A stretch of DNA of 64,000 nt. Origin: JARRPM01 sp963792815 (GTDB taxonomy: Bacteria; Pseudomonadota; Gammaproteobacteria; Pseudomonadales; Halieaceae). This document shows, piece by piece, positions 24,115 through 34,038 of this stretch. A program made the translations under genes and the position numbers. The first letter of the stretch is position 1. Each line of letters opens with the position of its first letter. Location: contig CAWBXR010000012.1 in the NCBI GenBank assembly GCA_963792815.1, positions 1 to 64,000 of the forward strand, in the 5' to 3' direction. The notes below the pieces were generated by a model, which did not search any database, had not been told where the DNA came from, and saw nothing but the letters and a program-made list of their open reading frames with translations.

Positions 24115-24620
24115 CCGGCCGCGCTGTCGGCAGTGGCATTGTCACCCTGTTCGGCAAACTGCGCCGGGTCCAGGTACATGAGCCGCAGGGTGATAACCCC
24201 CACCTGTCCCTCCGGGTCCGCCCCCAGCACCATCACACTGGTCCGGCCTCCTTCGACGGTCACACCTGTTATGCCGAACAACACCGACTGCTGGCGCTGC
24301 TCGACGCTGAACACCGTGATATCCCGCTTATCCTGGAGGGCCCGGGCGAGATTGCCCAGCAGCACTGACAGGCCGCCGCGAAATGCGCCGAAATTGAGAT
24401 GCCCCCCGAATTCGCTGTGATCAAGGGACAGCCTGAAGCGCACCGTAGAGTCATCCTCCATTTTTACCGTGGTCAGTGCCACCGGCTTGCCCTCCCGGAT
24501 CTCCCGGTAGAGACGCTTGGCCTGGGCCCGGCCGGCGGCGATAAACTGCCGGTGCAGCAGGTTGACGGCTATAACTAGGAACTTCTCCTTGGGAATGGTT
24601 TGCTGGCTTGGCTGTGACAT
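24111..24620 (-). CDS. Conserved-looking protein of unknown function
   Basis: The protein of about 169 residues from MSQPSQQTIPKEKF is soluble, with no signal or membrane segment. A mixed alpha/beta pattern is visible: helix LVIAVNLLHRQFIAAGRAQAKRLYREIREG, strands ALTTVKMEDDSTVRFRLSLD, a helix with GGLSVLLGNLARALQ and strands FSVEQRQQSVLFGITGV and VMVLGADPEGQVGVITLRLMYLD. I do not recognise the family. The start at 24620 follows AGGAAACCCC; an ATG at 24656 in frame is less likely. It is convergent with the MaoC gene. Confidence 0.7.
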   Translation of the reverse strand: MSQPSQQTIPKEKFLVIAVNLLHRQFIAAGRAQAKRLYREIREGKPVALTTVKMEDDSTVRFRLSLDHSEFGGHLNFGAFRGGLSVLLGNLARALQDKRDITVFSVEQRQQSVLFGITGVTVEGGRTSVMVLGADPEGQVGVITLRLMYLDPAQFAEQGDNATADSAAG

Positions 24621-24790
24621 GGGGTTTCCTGGGTTTGCGGGCCTCGGTTGAGGCAAAAAAGGTAAGGCAAAAGATAAGGCGGTAGTCTAACGCCCGCGGC
24701 CAAATATGTCGCTATTTCCAATAATCGCGCTGGCCCGTCGCTGACCGCCGATGATACTCTTTTTGTTCATGTATTCGTGGATATTGGCCA

Positions 24791-25825
24791 ATGACTGGGC
24801 TGTTTACGGTCATCGCATCCCCGCAGGGGCAGATCTGCCGCACGCTGCTGCGAGTGGCAACGCTTGCCTGTGCCCTGCTGCTGGCGGTGCCCTCGGGCAA
24901 CGCGCAAACCGCTGACACCGAACTTGAGTTGGAGGCACTGGCCCGGGAACGCGACATGTTCACCGCGGAGCTGGAACAGTACAAGAGCACCGTCAGGCTG
25001 CTGCAAACCGATGGAATCCCTCCCGAACAAAGCAGCAATCCGGCACTGCGCAAACTCGCGCTGGAAATGGTCAGGTTGAAAGAGCGGCTGATCGAGGTTA
25101 CCGAGCGGGAGCTCACCCTGCTGCAGGAGCAGATCAGTGCGGCCAGGCAATTGGCCGAGGCACCCGGTGTCTCCCCGGATGAACAGCGGGGAATGGAATC
25201 CAAACCGCTGCGGCCTACCGCCCGTGACTACACCCTGGATAACGAACAGGAGCACGTCGAGCGGCTGCATGCGCTGCTGGCCAGTTATTACGCCGAGTTG
25301 CAGGAGGCCGCCCGCACCCTGCCCAGCGAAGCGGAGCTGGCGGCCCGCGCGGTTGCCCAGGTCGACGCGGAAAAGCAGTCCCGCATCCCTTTCAGCGTCG
25401 ACAAAATACGGCTCGACGGGGCGGAGGGCAGCACCGCCCTCAGTGAGATCACCCGCAGGCTGTCAGACCCCAATATCCCGGAAAGCCGCAGGGACGTGGC
25501 GCCCATATGCGGTATTCGCACACAGCTGTTCGGCTCCCTGATCGCCAGCGAGCGGCGCAGCCTGAAACCTGTGGGCAAGAACAATTACGTAGCGCGGATC
25601 CGCCTCCAACCCGGCGACACCACCCTGCGCATCAAGGACGAGCGCTGGGAGATCCAGCTGCCCCAGAACGTCAATGCGGGCGACTTCCTCCTCACCCTGT
25701 ACATACCGCCGGACAGCCCTCCCGAGTTGCACCTGTTTGCGATCGATGACCTGCTGGCGGAGCAGGACCCCCACATACCCGCCTGGCTGCCGGACGATAT
25801 CAAGCTGAAATCGCGTTCCGGATGA
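24791..25825 (+). CDS. Exported coiled-coil protein of unknown function
   Basis: The 344-residue protein begins with an N-terminal hydrophobic segment (LLRVATLACALLLAVPSGNAQ) that looks like a signal peptide with cleavage near residue 39. A coiled-coil region follows (TELELEALARERDMFTAELEQ and LALEMVRLKERLIEVTEREL), then a helical middle (YYAELQEAARTLPSEAELAAR) and a beta-rich end with NNYVARIRLQPGDTTLRI and LPQNVNAGDFLLTLYIPP. It is probably periplasmic. I do not recognise it. The stop overlaps the mnmC start by four bases (ATGA), so the two are coupled, which may be only positional. Confidence 0.7.
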   Translation: MTGLFTVIASPQGQICRTLLRVATLACALLLAVPSGNAQTADTELELEALARERDMFTAELEQYKSTVRLLQTDGIPPEQSSNPALRKLALEMVRLKERLIEVTERELTLLQEQISAARQLAEAPGVSPDEQRGMESKPLRPTARDYTLDNEQEHVERLHALLASYYAELQEAARTLPSEAELAARAVAQVDAEKQSRIPFSVDKIRLDGAEGSTALSEITRRLSDPNIPESRRDVAPICGIRTQLFGSLIASERRSLKPVGKNNYVARIRLQPGDTTLRIKDERWEIQLPQNVNAGDFLLTLYIPPDSPPELHLFAIDDLLAEQDPHIPAWLPDDIKLKSRSG

Positions 25826-27831
25826 GGCGCGATAACACCCCCTGGCAGGCGGCAACGGCAGCTGCCGTCGACTGGGGCGAATCCGGCGAGCCCCGCTCCA
25901 GCGCCTTCGGCGATGTCTACTACTCCAGGGACGACGGCCGGGAGGAGAGCCGCCATGTCTTCCTCCAGGGCAACGACCTGCCCGCGCGCTGGCAGGGCTG
26001 GCCGCGCAGCCGTTTCTGTATTGCCGAAACCGGTTTTGGCACCGGCCTGAACTTCCTGCTGACCTGGCAGGCGTGGCGGGAAGCACCTGCCCCGGTGCCA
26101 GACCTGCACTACCTGTCGGTGGAGAAATACCCCATGACCGCAGCGGACCTGGCCCGGGCCCTGTCCGCCTGGCCCGAGCTCAACCCGCTGGCGGAGCAGT
26201 TGCTGCAACACTACCCCGGCCTGGTCCCCGGGCAACACCGCTTGCTGCTCGAAGGGGGTCGGGTCACCCTGGATTTGTGGTGGGAAGACGTCGCCGCCGC
26301 ATTGCCGGACCTGGCCAGCCATGGACGGGTAGTGGACGCCTGGTACCTGGACGGTTTCGCGCCCGCACGCAACGAGGCCATGTGGCGGCCCGAGGTGATG
26401 CGCGCAGTGGGCCGCCTGAGCCGCCCGGCAGCTACCTTCTCCACGTTTACTGCCGCCGGTGAGGTGCGCAGGCAGCTTGCGGCGGCCGGTTTCCTGGTCA
26501 GCAAGGTCGCCGGCTACGGACGCAAAAGGGAGTGCCTGCGCGGGCGTATGGCAGAATCCGGCGAGTTCCCGGGGCCCGCCGACGAAACGCCCTGGGACCT
26601 ACCTGCAAACCCGGGCGCGGCACCGCAACGGGTCATTGTCCTGGGTGCCGGGCTGGCAGGGACTACCGTCGCCTCGGCCCTGGCCCGTCGCGGCACGCAG
26701 GTGCTTCTGCTTGAGCGGGACACAATCGCCAGCGGTGGTTCAGGCAATGAGCAGGGCGTTCTCTACACCCGCCTGTCCCGCAAGCATTCCGGGCTGACAG
26801 ACTTCGCCCTGCAGAGCTTTCGCTTCAGCTCGGCTTTTTACCGCGACATGTTCAGCCGGGAATCCCTGCGCGAAGGGACGGACGGTGCTCTTTGCGGTTG
26901 TTTTCAGCAGAGCGCGGACGCCCCGGAAATGGGCTTTCTCGGCCCCGCCCTCGACCCGGTGCCCGAACTGGCCAGCGTAATCGATGCAGCGGCAGCCACT
27001 GAAAAAACCGGCATGGAACAGCCCTTTGCCGGCTACTGGTTTCCACGCTCCGGTTGGCTGCATCCGCCGGCGGTCTGTCGCTCACTTGCGGACCACCCGC
27101 TCATAGAGCTGCATGAGCGCTGCGGCGAGATCAGCCTTGGACCGATTAAGGGCGGTTGGCGGGCCGTCGACAGCAGCGGGCGCGCCTGGGACGCGCCCTG
27201 CGCCATCGTCGCCACCGGCACGGCCAGTGCGCAACTGGCAAACCTGGCCTGGTTGCCAACCCAGGCTATCCGGGGACAGACCACCCTGCTGCCGGGTACC
27301 AGCGATTCCAGCAGGCTGCGCGCGGTAATCTGCCACGAGGGCTATATTGCGCCAGCCCGCGCGGGTATTCACTGTATCGGCGCCACTTTCGACCCGGCTG
27401 ATACCGACATGGCACTGCGGCCGGCTGACCAGGAGGCCAACCTCGCCAGCCTCGCCCGCGCGCTACCCGCGTGGCGGGAGAGTCTCGCACAGGTGACGCC
27501 CGGGGCGCTGGCGGGAAAGGTGGGCTTGCGCTGTGCCAGTCCCGACTACCTGCCCCTGGTTGGACCGGTACCTGACCGGCAGGCTTTCCTGCAGGATTAC
27601 GCCGCCCTGCGCCGGAATGCCAGGCAGGCCATCCCGCAACGGGGCAGGTTTCTGCCGGGTCTGTATCTGAGCACTGCCCACGGCTCCCGGGGTCTCACCT
27701 CCACCCCACTGGCGGCCGAACTGCTGGCAAGTATGATTTGCGGCGAGGCCCAGCCGCTGAGCCGGGAGTTGAGTCGCGCCCTGGCACCCGCACGGTTTAT
27801 AATCCGCGATCTCAGCCGCAACCGGATCTAG
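25822..27831 (+). CDS. mnmC: Bifunctional tRNA 5-methylaminomethyl-2-thiouridine enzyme MnmC
   Basis: The 669-residue fusion finishes mnm5s2U34 of tRNAs for Lys, Glu and Gln. The N-terminal half (about 1-245) is the SAM methyltransferase MnmC2 with IAETGFGTGLNFLLTWQ and WYLDGFAPARNEAMW; the C-terminal half is the FAD oxidoreductase MnmC1 with VIVLGAGLAGTTVASALARRG, GSGNEQGVLYTRLSRKHSG and GLRCASPDYLPLVG plus STAHGSRGLTSTPLAAELLA near the end. Length and domain order are normal. It overlaps the exported coiled-coil gene upstream and is followed after two bases by the glutaminyl cyclase gene, so they may be one transcript. Confidence 0.95.
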   Translation: MRRDNTPWQAATAAAVDWGESGEPRSSAFGDVYYSRDDGREESRHVFLQGNDLPARWQGWPRSRFCIAETGFGTGLNFLLTWQAWREAPAPVPDLHYLSVEKYPMTAADLARALSAWPELNPLAEQLLQHYPGLVPGQHRLLLEGGRVTLDLWWEDVAAALPDLASHGRVVDAWYLDGFAPARNEAMWRPEVMRAVGRLSRPAATFSTFTAAGEVRRQLAAAGFLVSKVAGYGRKRECLRGRMAESGEFPGPADETPWDLPANPGAAPQRVIVLGAGLAGTTVASALARRGTQVLLLERDTIASGGSGNEQGVLYTRLSRKHSGLTDFALQSFRFSSAFYRDMFSRESLREGTDGALCGCFQQSADAPEMGFLGPALDPVPELASVIDAAAATEKTGMEQPFAGYWFPRSGWLHPPAVCRSLADHPLIELHERCGEISLGPIKGGWRAVDSSGRAWDAPCAIVATGTASAQLANLAWLPTQAIRGQTTLLPGTSDSSRLRAVICHEGYIAPARAGIHCIGATFDPADTDMALRPADQEANLASLARALPAWRESLAQVTPGALAGKVGLRCASPDYLPLVGPVPDRQAFLQDYAALRRNARQAIPQRGRFLPGLYLSTAHGSRGLTSTPLAAELLASMICGEAQPLSRELSRALAPARFIIRDLSRNRI

Positions 27832-27833
27832 TC

Positions 27834-28634
27834 ATGCCTCCTGCTCGCTTCATGTCACTGCTGCTTCTGCTCGCGGCGGCTTCTGCCGGCGCCACCGATC
27901 AGTACCGCTACAAGGTGCTCGAGCAGAAACCACTGGCTGCGCACACCCATGTCCAGGGGCTGGAAATAGTCGACGGCAAGCTCTATGCCAGCAGTGGAGG
28001 CTATGGAAAGTCGAGGCTGCTGCGCTTTGATTTTGCCAGCGGCGAACTATTGGACAGGCGCGAGATGGATCCTCGGCTGTGGGCGGAGGGGCTCACAGTC
28101 CTGGGCGAGCGGATCTACCAGCTCACCTGGCGGGCGCGCCAATTACTGGTGTACGACAAGGAGCAGCTGACGCCTGTGGAGCGCATGCGTATTCCGGGTG
28201 AGGGCTGGGGCCTGACCAATGATGGCCAGCAGCTGATCTACAGCGACGGCAGCGAGCGCCTGTATTACGTCTCCCCGGATGAACACAGGATTACCCGCGT
28301 GATCGATGTACAGGAGGACGGCAAGCCCGTCACCCGCCTGAATGAACTGGAATGGATCGATGGCAGGATATGGGCCAACGTCTGGCTCACCAACCGGATT
28401 GTCATCATCGACCCGGCCAGCGGCGTGGTGGAGGGCAGCATCGACCTGCAGGGCCTGATGTCCATTATGCAGCGCCCGGCCGATATGAATCCGCAGGACG
28501 ACGTCCTCAACGGCATCGCCCGCAACCCCGCGGACGGCGGCATCTGGGTCACCGGTAAAAACTGGCCATTCCTGTACCGGATTGAGCTGGTGCCCGTCCA
28601 GGCGGGGGCAACGCCAGGCGGGAAAACGCGTTAG
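27834..28634 (+). CDS. Glutaminyl-peptide cyclotransferase (beta-propeller type)
   Basis: The 266-residue protein has a signal peptide (MSLLLLLAAASAGA region, cleavage near residue 20) and the five-bladed propeller of plant/bacterial glutaminyl cyclases: THVQGLEIVDGKLYASSGGYG, WAEGLTVLGERIYQLTW, GEGWGLTNDG, LNELEWIDGRIWANVW and DDVLNGIARNP, IWVTGKNWP. It would cyclise N-terminal Gln of exported proteins to pyroglutamate in the periplasm. Starts at 27834 or 27852 are both possible. The gene begins two bases after mnmC. Confidence 0.88.
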   Translation: MPPARFMSLLLLLAAASAGATDQYRYKVLEQKPLAAHTHVQGLEIVDGKLYASSGGYGKSRLLRFDFASGELLDRREMDPRLWAEGLTVLGERIYQLTWRARQLLVYDKEQLTPVERMRIPGEGWGLTNDGQQLIYSDGSERLYYVSPDEHRITRVIDVQEDGKPVTRLNELEWIDGRIWANVWLTNRIVIIDPASGVVEGSIDLQGLMSIMQRPADMNPQDDVLNGIARNPADGGIWVTGKNWPFLYRIELVPVQAGATPGGKTR

Positions 28635-28678
28635 ACTATCGCCCTTTTTACACTGACCACCAAATCCAGGGATTCACC

Positions 28679-31630
28679 ATGAGCATTGGCAGTACCGCGC
28701 AACCCGAAGCCCACCCGGCTTTTTTACCTGTGCGCCAGCACACCATCGACTCGCTCAATATCAGGGTCGAACAGTACGAACACCGCAAAACCGGGGCCAT
28801 GCACTACCACCTGGCGGCTGACAACAGTGAAAACGTGTTCCTGGTGGCCCTGCGCACCGTGCCCCAGGATTCCACCGGCGTGGCCCATATCCTCGAACAC
28901 ACCGCCCTGTGCGGCAGTGAACGCTACCCGGTGCGGGACCCGTTTTTCATGATGCTGCGGCGTTCACTCAACACATTCATGAATGCTTTCACCAGTTCGG
29001 ACTGGACCGCCTACCCTTTCGCCAGCCAGAACCGCAAGGATTTTGACAACCTGTTGGACGTGTACCTGGACGCGGTGTTTTTCTCCAGGCTGGACCCCCT
29101 GGATTTCGCCCAGGAGGGGCACAGGGTGGAGTTCGCCGAGGCGGAAAACCCCGACAGCGACCTGGTCTTCAAGGGCGTCGTATTCAACGAGATGAAAGGG
29201 GCCATGAGCTCGGTCAGCAGTGTGCTTTGGAACACGCTTTGCGAGCACCTGTTTCCCACCACGACCTACCACTACAACAGCGGTGGCGACCCGGAACACA
29301 TACCCGACCTTGGTTACGATGACCTGAAGGCCTTCTACAAAAGTCACTACCACCCCAGCAACGCGATATTCATGACCTTCGGCGACATACCGGCCTCACA
29401 GCAACAGGCCGTATTCGAAGAACGCGCCCTGGGCAGGTTCGACAAACTGGACCAGCGCATCCAGGTCGGGGCCGAACGGCGCCTGAGTGCCCCGCTGAAG
29501 GTGCACGGCAACTACGCCTATGACGAGAATGGCCCGACCTCCAGGAAGACTCACATTGTGATGGGGTGGATGCTCGGAGAGAGCACCGACCTGGAACAAC
29601 TGCTCGAGGCGCAACTCCTTGCCAGCGTGCTGCTGGACAATAGTGCGTCACCGTTGCAACAGGCACTGGAGACAACCGAACTGGGCCAGGCACCCTCCCC
29701 TCTGTGCGGACTGGAAGACAGCATGCGCGAGATGGTGTTCTGCTGCGGCATAGAAGGCAGCGAAGCGGAACATGCCGAAGCGCTCGAGGCGATGGTCCTG
29801 GGGGTGCTGGAAAAGGTTGCCGCGGACGGGGTAGACCACGAGCGGATGGAGGCCGTGCTGCACCAGCTTGAGCTGCACCAGCGCGAGATCAGCGGTGACG
29901 GCTATCCCTATGGCCTGCAACTCATTCTGCAGGCGCTGGGCTGCGCTACCCATTACAGTGACCCCATCGCGGTCCTCGACCTGGACCCGGTGATCGCAAA
30001 GCTGCGCACCAGAATCGAGGACCCCGGGTATATCCGCGACCTGGCCCGGCGCCTGTTGCTGGATAATGCCCATCGAGTGACATTGGTGATGACACCCGAT
30101 ACCGGCTTGTCCGCGCGGCGCGATGCGGCCGAGGCCGCGCGCCTGGCGGGCATCAGGCAAAACATGGATGCCGGCGCCTGCGCAGAGGTAGTTCAACTGG
30201 CGAAAAAACTGGAAGCCCGCCAGCGCCAGGTCGACGACGCGAGCATCCTGCCCAGAGTCGAGCTTTGCGATGTGCCGGAGAGTCTGCCGGACCTGAGCTA
30301 CAGCCAGAGCAACCCGGCCGGGCTCCCCATAACCTGCTACGGCCAGGGCACCAACGGGCTGGTATACCAGCAGGTAATCGCCCCCCTCCCACTGCTCGCG
30401 CCGCCGCAACTGCAGGTGCTGCCCCTGTATACCCAGATCCTGACGGAACTGGGGCTGGGCGAGGCCGATTATCTCGAAGCCCAGCACCGCCAGTCCGCCA
30501 CGGTGGGAGCCATTAACGCATTTTCCTCGATGCGCGGCGCGATCGACGACGAACAGTCCGTCAGCGCCTACCTGGCGCTCTCATCCAAGGCACTGCTGCG
30601 CAACACCCGGGAACAGTCCCGGCTGATGCGCGACACGCTCGAGACCGTGCGCTTCGACGAAACCGCCCGCATCCGTGAACTGGTCAGCCAGCAGCGGGCC
30701 CGGCGGGACCAGTCGATTACCGGCAATGGCCACGGCCTTGCGATGGCCGCGGCCTGCGCCGGCATGAGTCCCCTTTCTCAACTTAACCACGAGCTGTCGG
30801 GGCTCGCCGGCATCCGCAAGCTGCGAGCGCTGGATGACAGCCTGCAGGACCCGGAAGCGCTGCGCGGCTTCGCCGACACCCTGGCGGGACTGCACCGGCA
30901 GATTCTGGCAATGCCCAGGCAGCTGCTGGTGGTTGCTGAAACGGACAAGACCGCGGCGGTTGCAGAGCAGGCTGCGCACACCTGGGGTGCCGGGGCGCAG
31001 GCCCGCGATACCGACAGCTTCTCCCTGGAGCGGTGCCGGGAACGCCGCGCCGAGTTGTGGCTCACCAATACCCAGGTGAATTTCTGCGCCCGCGCCTACC
31101 CGACGGTAGCCGTACAACACCCGGACGCGGCGGCTCTCACAGTGTTGGGCGGCTTCCTGCGCAACGGTTTCCTGCACCGGGCCATCCGGGAACAGGGCGG
31201 GGCCTACGGCGGCGGTGCATCCCAGGATTCAGGCATTGCCGCCTTCCGCTTCTACTCCTACCGGGACCCGCGTCTGGATGAGACCCTGGAGGATTTCGAC
31301 AAGTCGGTGGCCTGGATGCTGGAAAGCAAACACGATAAGCGCGCCCTGGAGGAATCCATTCTCGGTGTTATCGGCAGCCTGGATAAACCCGGCTCTCCCG
31401 CAGGTGAAGCCAAGCAGCATTTTCACAACCGCCTGTTCGGGCGCAGCCACGAGCAGCGAGTGCATTTCCGCCAGCAGGTCCTTGCGGTCAGCCTCGAGGA
31501 TTTGCGCCGGGTGGCCGACATGTACCTGCGCCCGGAACTCGCCAGCACAGCGGTGATAACCAACAACAGCAAGCTGGAAGCGACCAGCGCATTGCGGGAA
31601 AAGCTTGGCCTGGCGGTGCAGGAGCTCTAG
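28679..31630 (+). CDS. PreP-like M16C metalloprotease
   Basis: The 983-residue protein is a single-chain M16C peptidase of the presequence protease group. The inverted zinc motif is H70-I-L-E73-H74 (AHILEHTALCGS), with the downstream metal-ligand glutamate likely in GVVFNEMKGAMS. Four M16 domains of about 220-250 residues are consistent with the length; the C-terminal half has YPTVAVQHPDAAALTVLGGFL and REQGGAYGGGA, where the R-x-x-x-x-Y substrate residues of the second half occur. No signal peptide, so cytoplasmic. Such enzymes degrade short unstructured peptides. The gene stands alone after the glutaminyl cyclase gene, 44 bases downstream. Confidence 0.92.
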   Translation: MSIGSTAQPEAHPAFLPVRQHTIDSLNIRVEQYEHRKTGAMHYHLAADNSENVFLVALRTVPQDSTGVAHILEHTALCGSERYPVRDPFFMMLRRSLNTFMNAFTSSDWTAYPFASQNRKDFDNLLDVYLDAVFFSRLDPLDFAQEGHRVEFAEAENPDSDLVFKGVVFNEMKGAMSSVSSVLWNTLCEHLFPTTTYHYNSGGDPEHIPDLGYDDLKAFYKSHYHPSNAIFMTFGDIPASQQQAVFEERALGRFDKLDQRIQVGAERRLSAPLKVHGNYAYDENGPTSRKTHIVMGWMLGESTDLEQLLEAQLLASVLLDNSASPLQQALETTELGQAPSPLCGLEDSMREMVFCCGIEGSEAEHAEALEAMVLGVLEKVAADGVDHERMEAVLHQLELHQREISGDGYPYGLQLILQALGCATHYSDPIAVLDLDPVIAKLRTRIEDPGYIRDLARRLLLDNAHRVTLVMTPDTGLSARRDAAEAARLAGIRQNMDAGACAEVVQLAKKLEARQRQVDDASILPRVELCDVPESLPDLSYSQSNPAGLPITCYGQGTNGLVYQQVIAPLPLLAPPQLQVLPLYTQILTELGLGEADYLEAQHRQSATVGAINAFSSMRGAIDDEQSVSAYLALSSKALLRNTREQSRLMRDTLETVRFDETARIRELVSQQRARRDQSITGNGHGLAMAAACAGMSPLSQLNHELSGLAGIRKLRALDDSLQDPEALRGFADTLAGLHRQILAMPRQLLVVAETDKTAAVAEQAAHTWGAGAQARDTDSFSLERCRERRAELWLTNTQVNFCARAYPTVAVQHPDAAALTVLGGFLRNGFLHRAIREQGGAYGGGASQDSGIAAFRFYSYRDPRLDETLEDFDKSVAWMLESKHDKRALEESILGVIGSLDKPGSPAGEAKQHFHNRLFGRSHEQRVHFRQQVLAVSLEDLRRVADMYLRPELASTAVITNNSKLEATSALREKLGLAVQEL

Positions 31631-31826
31631 CGCCCGCGGGATGACTTGCCGCCTCGCGGAGGGGGCGACCGCCAGAGTTTGTGCCGCACCCGATTCAGCA
31701 GGCGTATACGGCGCGGCAGATTATTGCTAGTTTATGCAGCAGTACCCGTCCGGCGCCGGTCGCCGGTCCCGGATGAGGAAACAATAATAACCACCCACAG
31801 GCGCTACGGTGCCGGGAGCTGCGATC

Positions 31827-33518
31827 ATGCGAACTATCCTGATGATTACCCTGCTGGCGTCGATATCCGCCCACGCCGCCGGCCCGCTGGACTCGGACCT
31901 GAAGAACGATGCCGCCACACCCGGCGACATCACCACCTACGGCGGCGGCTATAACCTCCAGCGCCACAGCCCTCTGAAGCAGATCGACCGATCCAACGTC
32001 CGCCGACTGGTACCGGTCTGGAATTTGAGCCTGGCCAATAACTACCCCCAGGAAGGCCAGCCCCTGCTGATTGATGGGGTGATGTACGAGACCACTACCG
32101 ATGCCACGGTTGCCCTGGATCCGCTGACAGGCAAACAGCTGTGGCGGGCGCCGATAACGCTGCCCCAGGATGTGCACGCGGTGGCCTGCTGCGGATCTCA
32201 CAACCGCGGTGCGGCGGCCTACCAGGGCCTGCTGTTCCGGGGTACGCTCGACGCATTTGTGATCGCCCTGGACATGAAGACCGGCAAGGAAGTCTGGCGG
32301 CAACAAGCGGCAGACTACAAGGCGGGCTACTCAATGACGGGCGCGCCGCTGATAGCGGACGGGGTACTTATCACGGGTATCGCAGGGGGTGAGTACGGCA
32401 CCCGGGGCTTTATCGACGGCTGGGACCCCGCCACCGGCGAAAAGCTCTGGCGCCGCTACACCACGGCCGCGCCCGGTGAGCCTGGAGGCGACAGCTGGGC
32501 CGGCGCTGAAGCCTATCTGGAAGGCGGCGGCCCCACCTGGCTGACCGGCTCCTACGACCCCGACATGAACCTGGTGTTCTGGGGCACCGGCAACGGTGGC
32601 CCATGGAATCCCACCGGCGCGCGCAAGGGCCAGAACCTGTATATCTGTTCGGCCCTGGCGATCCGGCCGAAGACGGGCGAAATAGTCTGGCATTACCAGT
32701 TTTCACCCAACGACCCCTATGACTATGACGGCGTAAATGAACTCGTGCTGGCGGACCTTACTATCGAGGGCAAGCCCCGCAAGGTCATCATGCAGGCCAA
32801 TCGCAACGGCTACTTTTACGTGCTGGACCGGGCGACAGGCAAACTTCTGGCCGCCAATCCCTTTGTCGACAAGATTAACTGGGCCAAGGGCATAGACCTG
32901 GAAAGTGGCCTGCCTATCGACACGGAGATGACCACCATGGTCCGCAATACACCCGAGATGGATGAACCGGTCGATGTCTGGCCATCCGCCCTGGGCGGCA
33001 AGAACTGGATGCCCATGTCCTATGACCCGAATACCGGCCTGGCCTATGCCAATACCCTCAACTTCGGCTACCCCTACCGCAGTATCTCGGAAACCAAGGA
33101 ACCAAAGACAATGTACCTGGGCATGGAGTTTGTCGGCTTCACCTGGCCCGAGAACGGCATGCGCGGTTACCTCAAGGCGATAGATCCACTGACAGGCAAG
33201 GCGAAATGGCAGGTGGCCTCGGAGTTACCCAATTTCAGCGGCGTACTGAGTACCGGCGGTGGCCTGGTATTTACCGGCCGCATGGACGGCGAGTTCGCCG
33301 CCTATGACAGCGCTACGGGTGAGAAACTCTGGGGCTTCCAGACCGGCTCGGGGATAACGGGCATTCCGGTGACATGGGAGCGCAACGGCAGGCAGTACGT
33401 GACCGTCGCCAGTGGTATCGGCGGCGTCTACGCCCTTTTCAGTGGCGACGAACGGTTACAGAACATTCCTGTCGGCGGTTCCCTTTGGACATTCGCCCTG
33501 TTTGATGACAAGAAGTGA
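31827..33518 (+). CDS. PQQ-dependent periplasmic alcohol dehydrogenase
   Basis: The 563-residue protein has a signal peptide (MRTILMITLLASISAHAAG) and the eight-bladed propeller of quinoprotein alcohol dehydrogenases: adjacent cysteines C121-C122 (VACCGSHNRG) that form the ring over PQQ, and tryptophan-docking repeats such as LDPLTGKQLWRAP and DPATGEKLWRRY. Catalytic aspartate is D299 in NDPYDYDGVNE, and a second aspartate D301 stands two residues on, the residue associated with lanthanide-dependent enzymes. Substrate is unknown. The start at 31827 follows GGGAGCTGCGATC. A cytochrome c gene follows after 15 bases and should take the electrons. No PQQ biosynthesis gene is in the window. Confidence 0.92.
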   Translation: MRTILMITLLASISAHAAGPLDSDLKNDAATPGDITTYGGGYNLQRHSPLKQIDRSNVRRLVPVWNLSLANNYPQEGQPLLIDGVMYETTTDATVALDPLTGKQLWRAPITLPQDVHAVACCGSHNRGAAAYQGLLFRGTLDAFVIALDMKTGKEVWRQQAADYKAGYSMTGAPLIADGVLITGIAGGEYGTRGFIDGWDPATGEKLWRRYTTAAPGEPGGDSWAGAEAYLEGGGPTWLTGSYDPDMNLVFWGTGNGGPWNPTGARKGQNLYICSALAIRPKTGEIVWHYQFSPNDPYDYDGVNELVLADLTIEGKPRKVIMQANRNGYFYVLDRATGKLLAANPFVDKINWAKGIDLESGLPIDTEMTTMVRNTPEMDEPVDVWPSALGGKNWMPMSYDPNTGLAYANTLNFGYPYRSISETKEPKTMYLGMEFVGFTWPENGMRGYLKAIDPLTGKAKWQVASELPNFSGVLSTGGGLVFTGRMDGEFAAYDSATGEKLWGFQTGSGITGIPVTWERNGRQYVTVASGIGGVYALFSGDERLQNIPVGGSLWTFALFDDKK

Positions 33519-33533
33519 CCAGGGGGTGACCTG

Positions 33534-33965
33534 TTGGCTCATTTCAATACCCGGTTAGCGCAAGCCCGCCGCAACACTGGCCGGGAGCGGGGCCGCAATG
33601 TCACCGGACCCACCCGCCCCGGCGTCTCGGCGGTGCTGGCCCTTGCCTTAATGCTCACCCCACTGTACCCGGGAGAGCGAGCTTGCGCAGCGACTGATGT
33701 TGTCCCGTCGGAAGACGCACTGTATGCCATGGGCAAGTCCTCCTATCGCAAACGCTGCGCCCGCTGCCACGGGCCGAACATGGTAAGCCCCGGCGCGGGC
33801 GTCTACGACCTGCGGAATTTTCCCAAAGAGGACCGGGCTCGCTTCACAGACTCTGTGAATAACGGCAAGAACGCCATGCCCTCGTGGCAGGACGTTCTCA
33901 AGCCGGTGGACGTCGAAGCCCTGTGGGTCTACGTAACCAGGGAAGCTGCCGCGGCCCAACCCTGA
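33534..33965 (+). CDS. Class I c-type cytochrome, TTG start
   Basis: The 143-residue protein has a haem-binding C-A-R-C-H motif (RKRCARCHGPNM) and a likely distal Met in NAMPSWQDVLK, with the fold ending LWVYVTREA, the family hallmarks of a small soluble cytochrome c. The N-terminus has a long basic region and a hydrophobic stretch (AVLALALMLTPLYPGERACA) that would send it to the periplasm. TTG at 33534 is preceded by AGGGGGTGACC at ideal spacing, so I prefer it, although the basic extension is long for a signal. It directly follows the PQQ dehydrogenase and is its likely electron acceptor. Confidence 0.9.
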   Translation: MAHFNTRLAQARRNTGRERGRNVTGPTRPGVSAVLALALMLTPLYPGERACAATDVVPSEDALYAMGKSSYRKRCARCHGPNMVSPGAGVYDLRNFPKEDRARFTDSVNNGKNAMPSWQDVLKPVDVEALWVYVTREAAAAQP

Positions 33966-34038
33966 GGGCCGCTGTACAGCAGATCCCCTACACAGCACTA
34001 CCGCACCTGCAGGCTCTGACGCCGCTCCAGTGTGTGCA

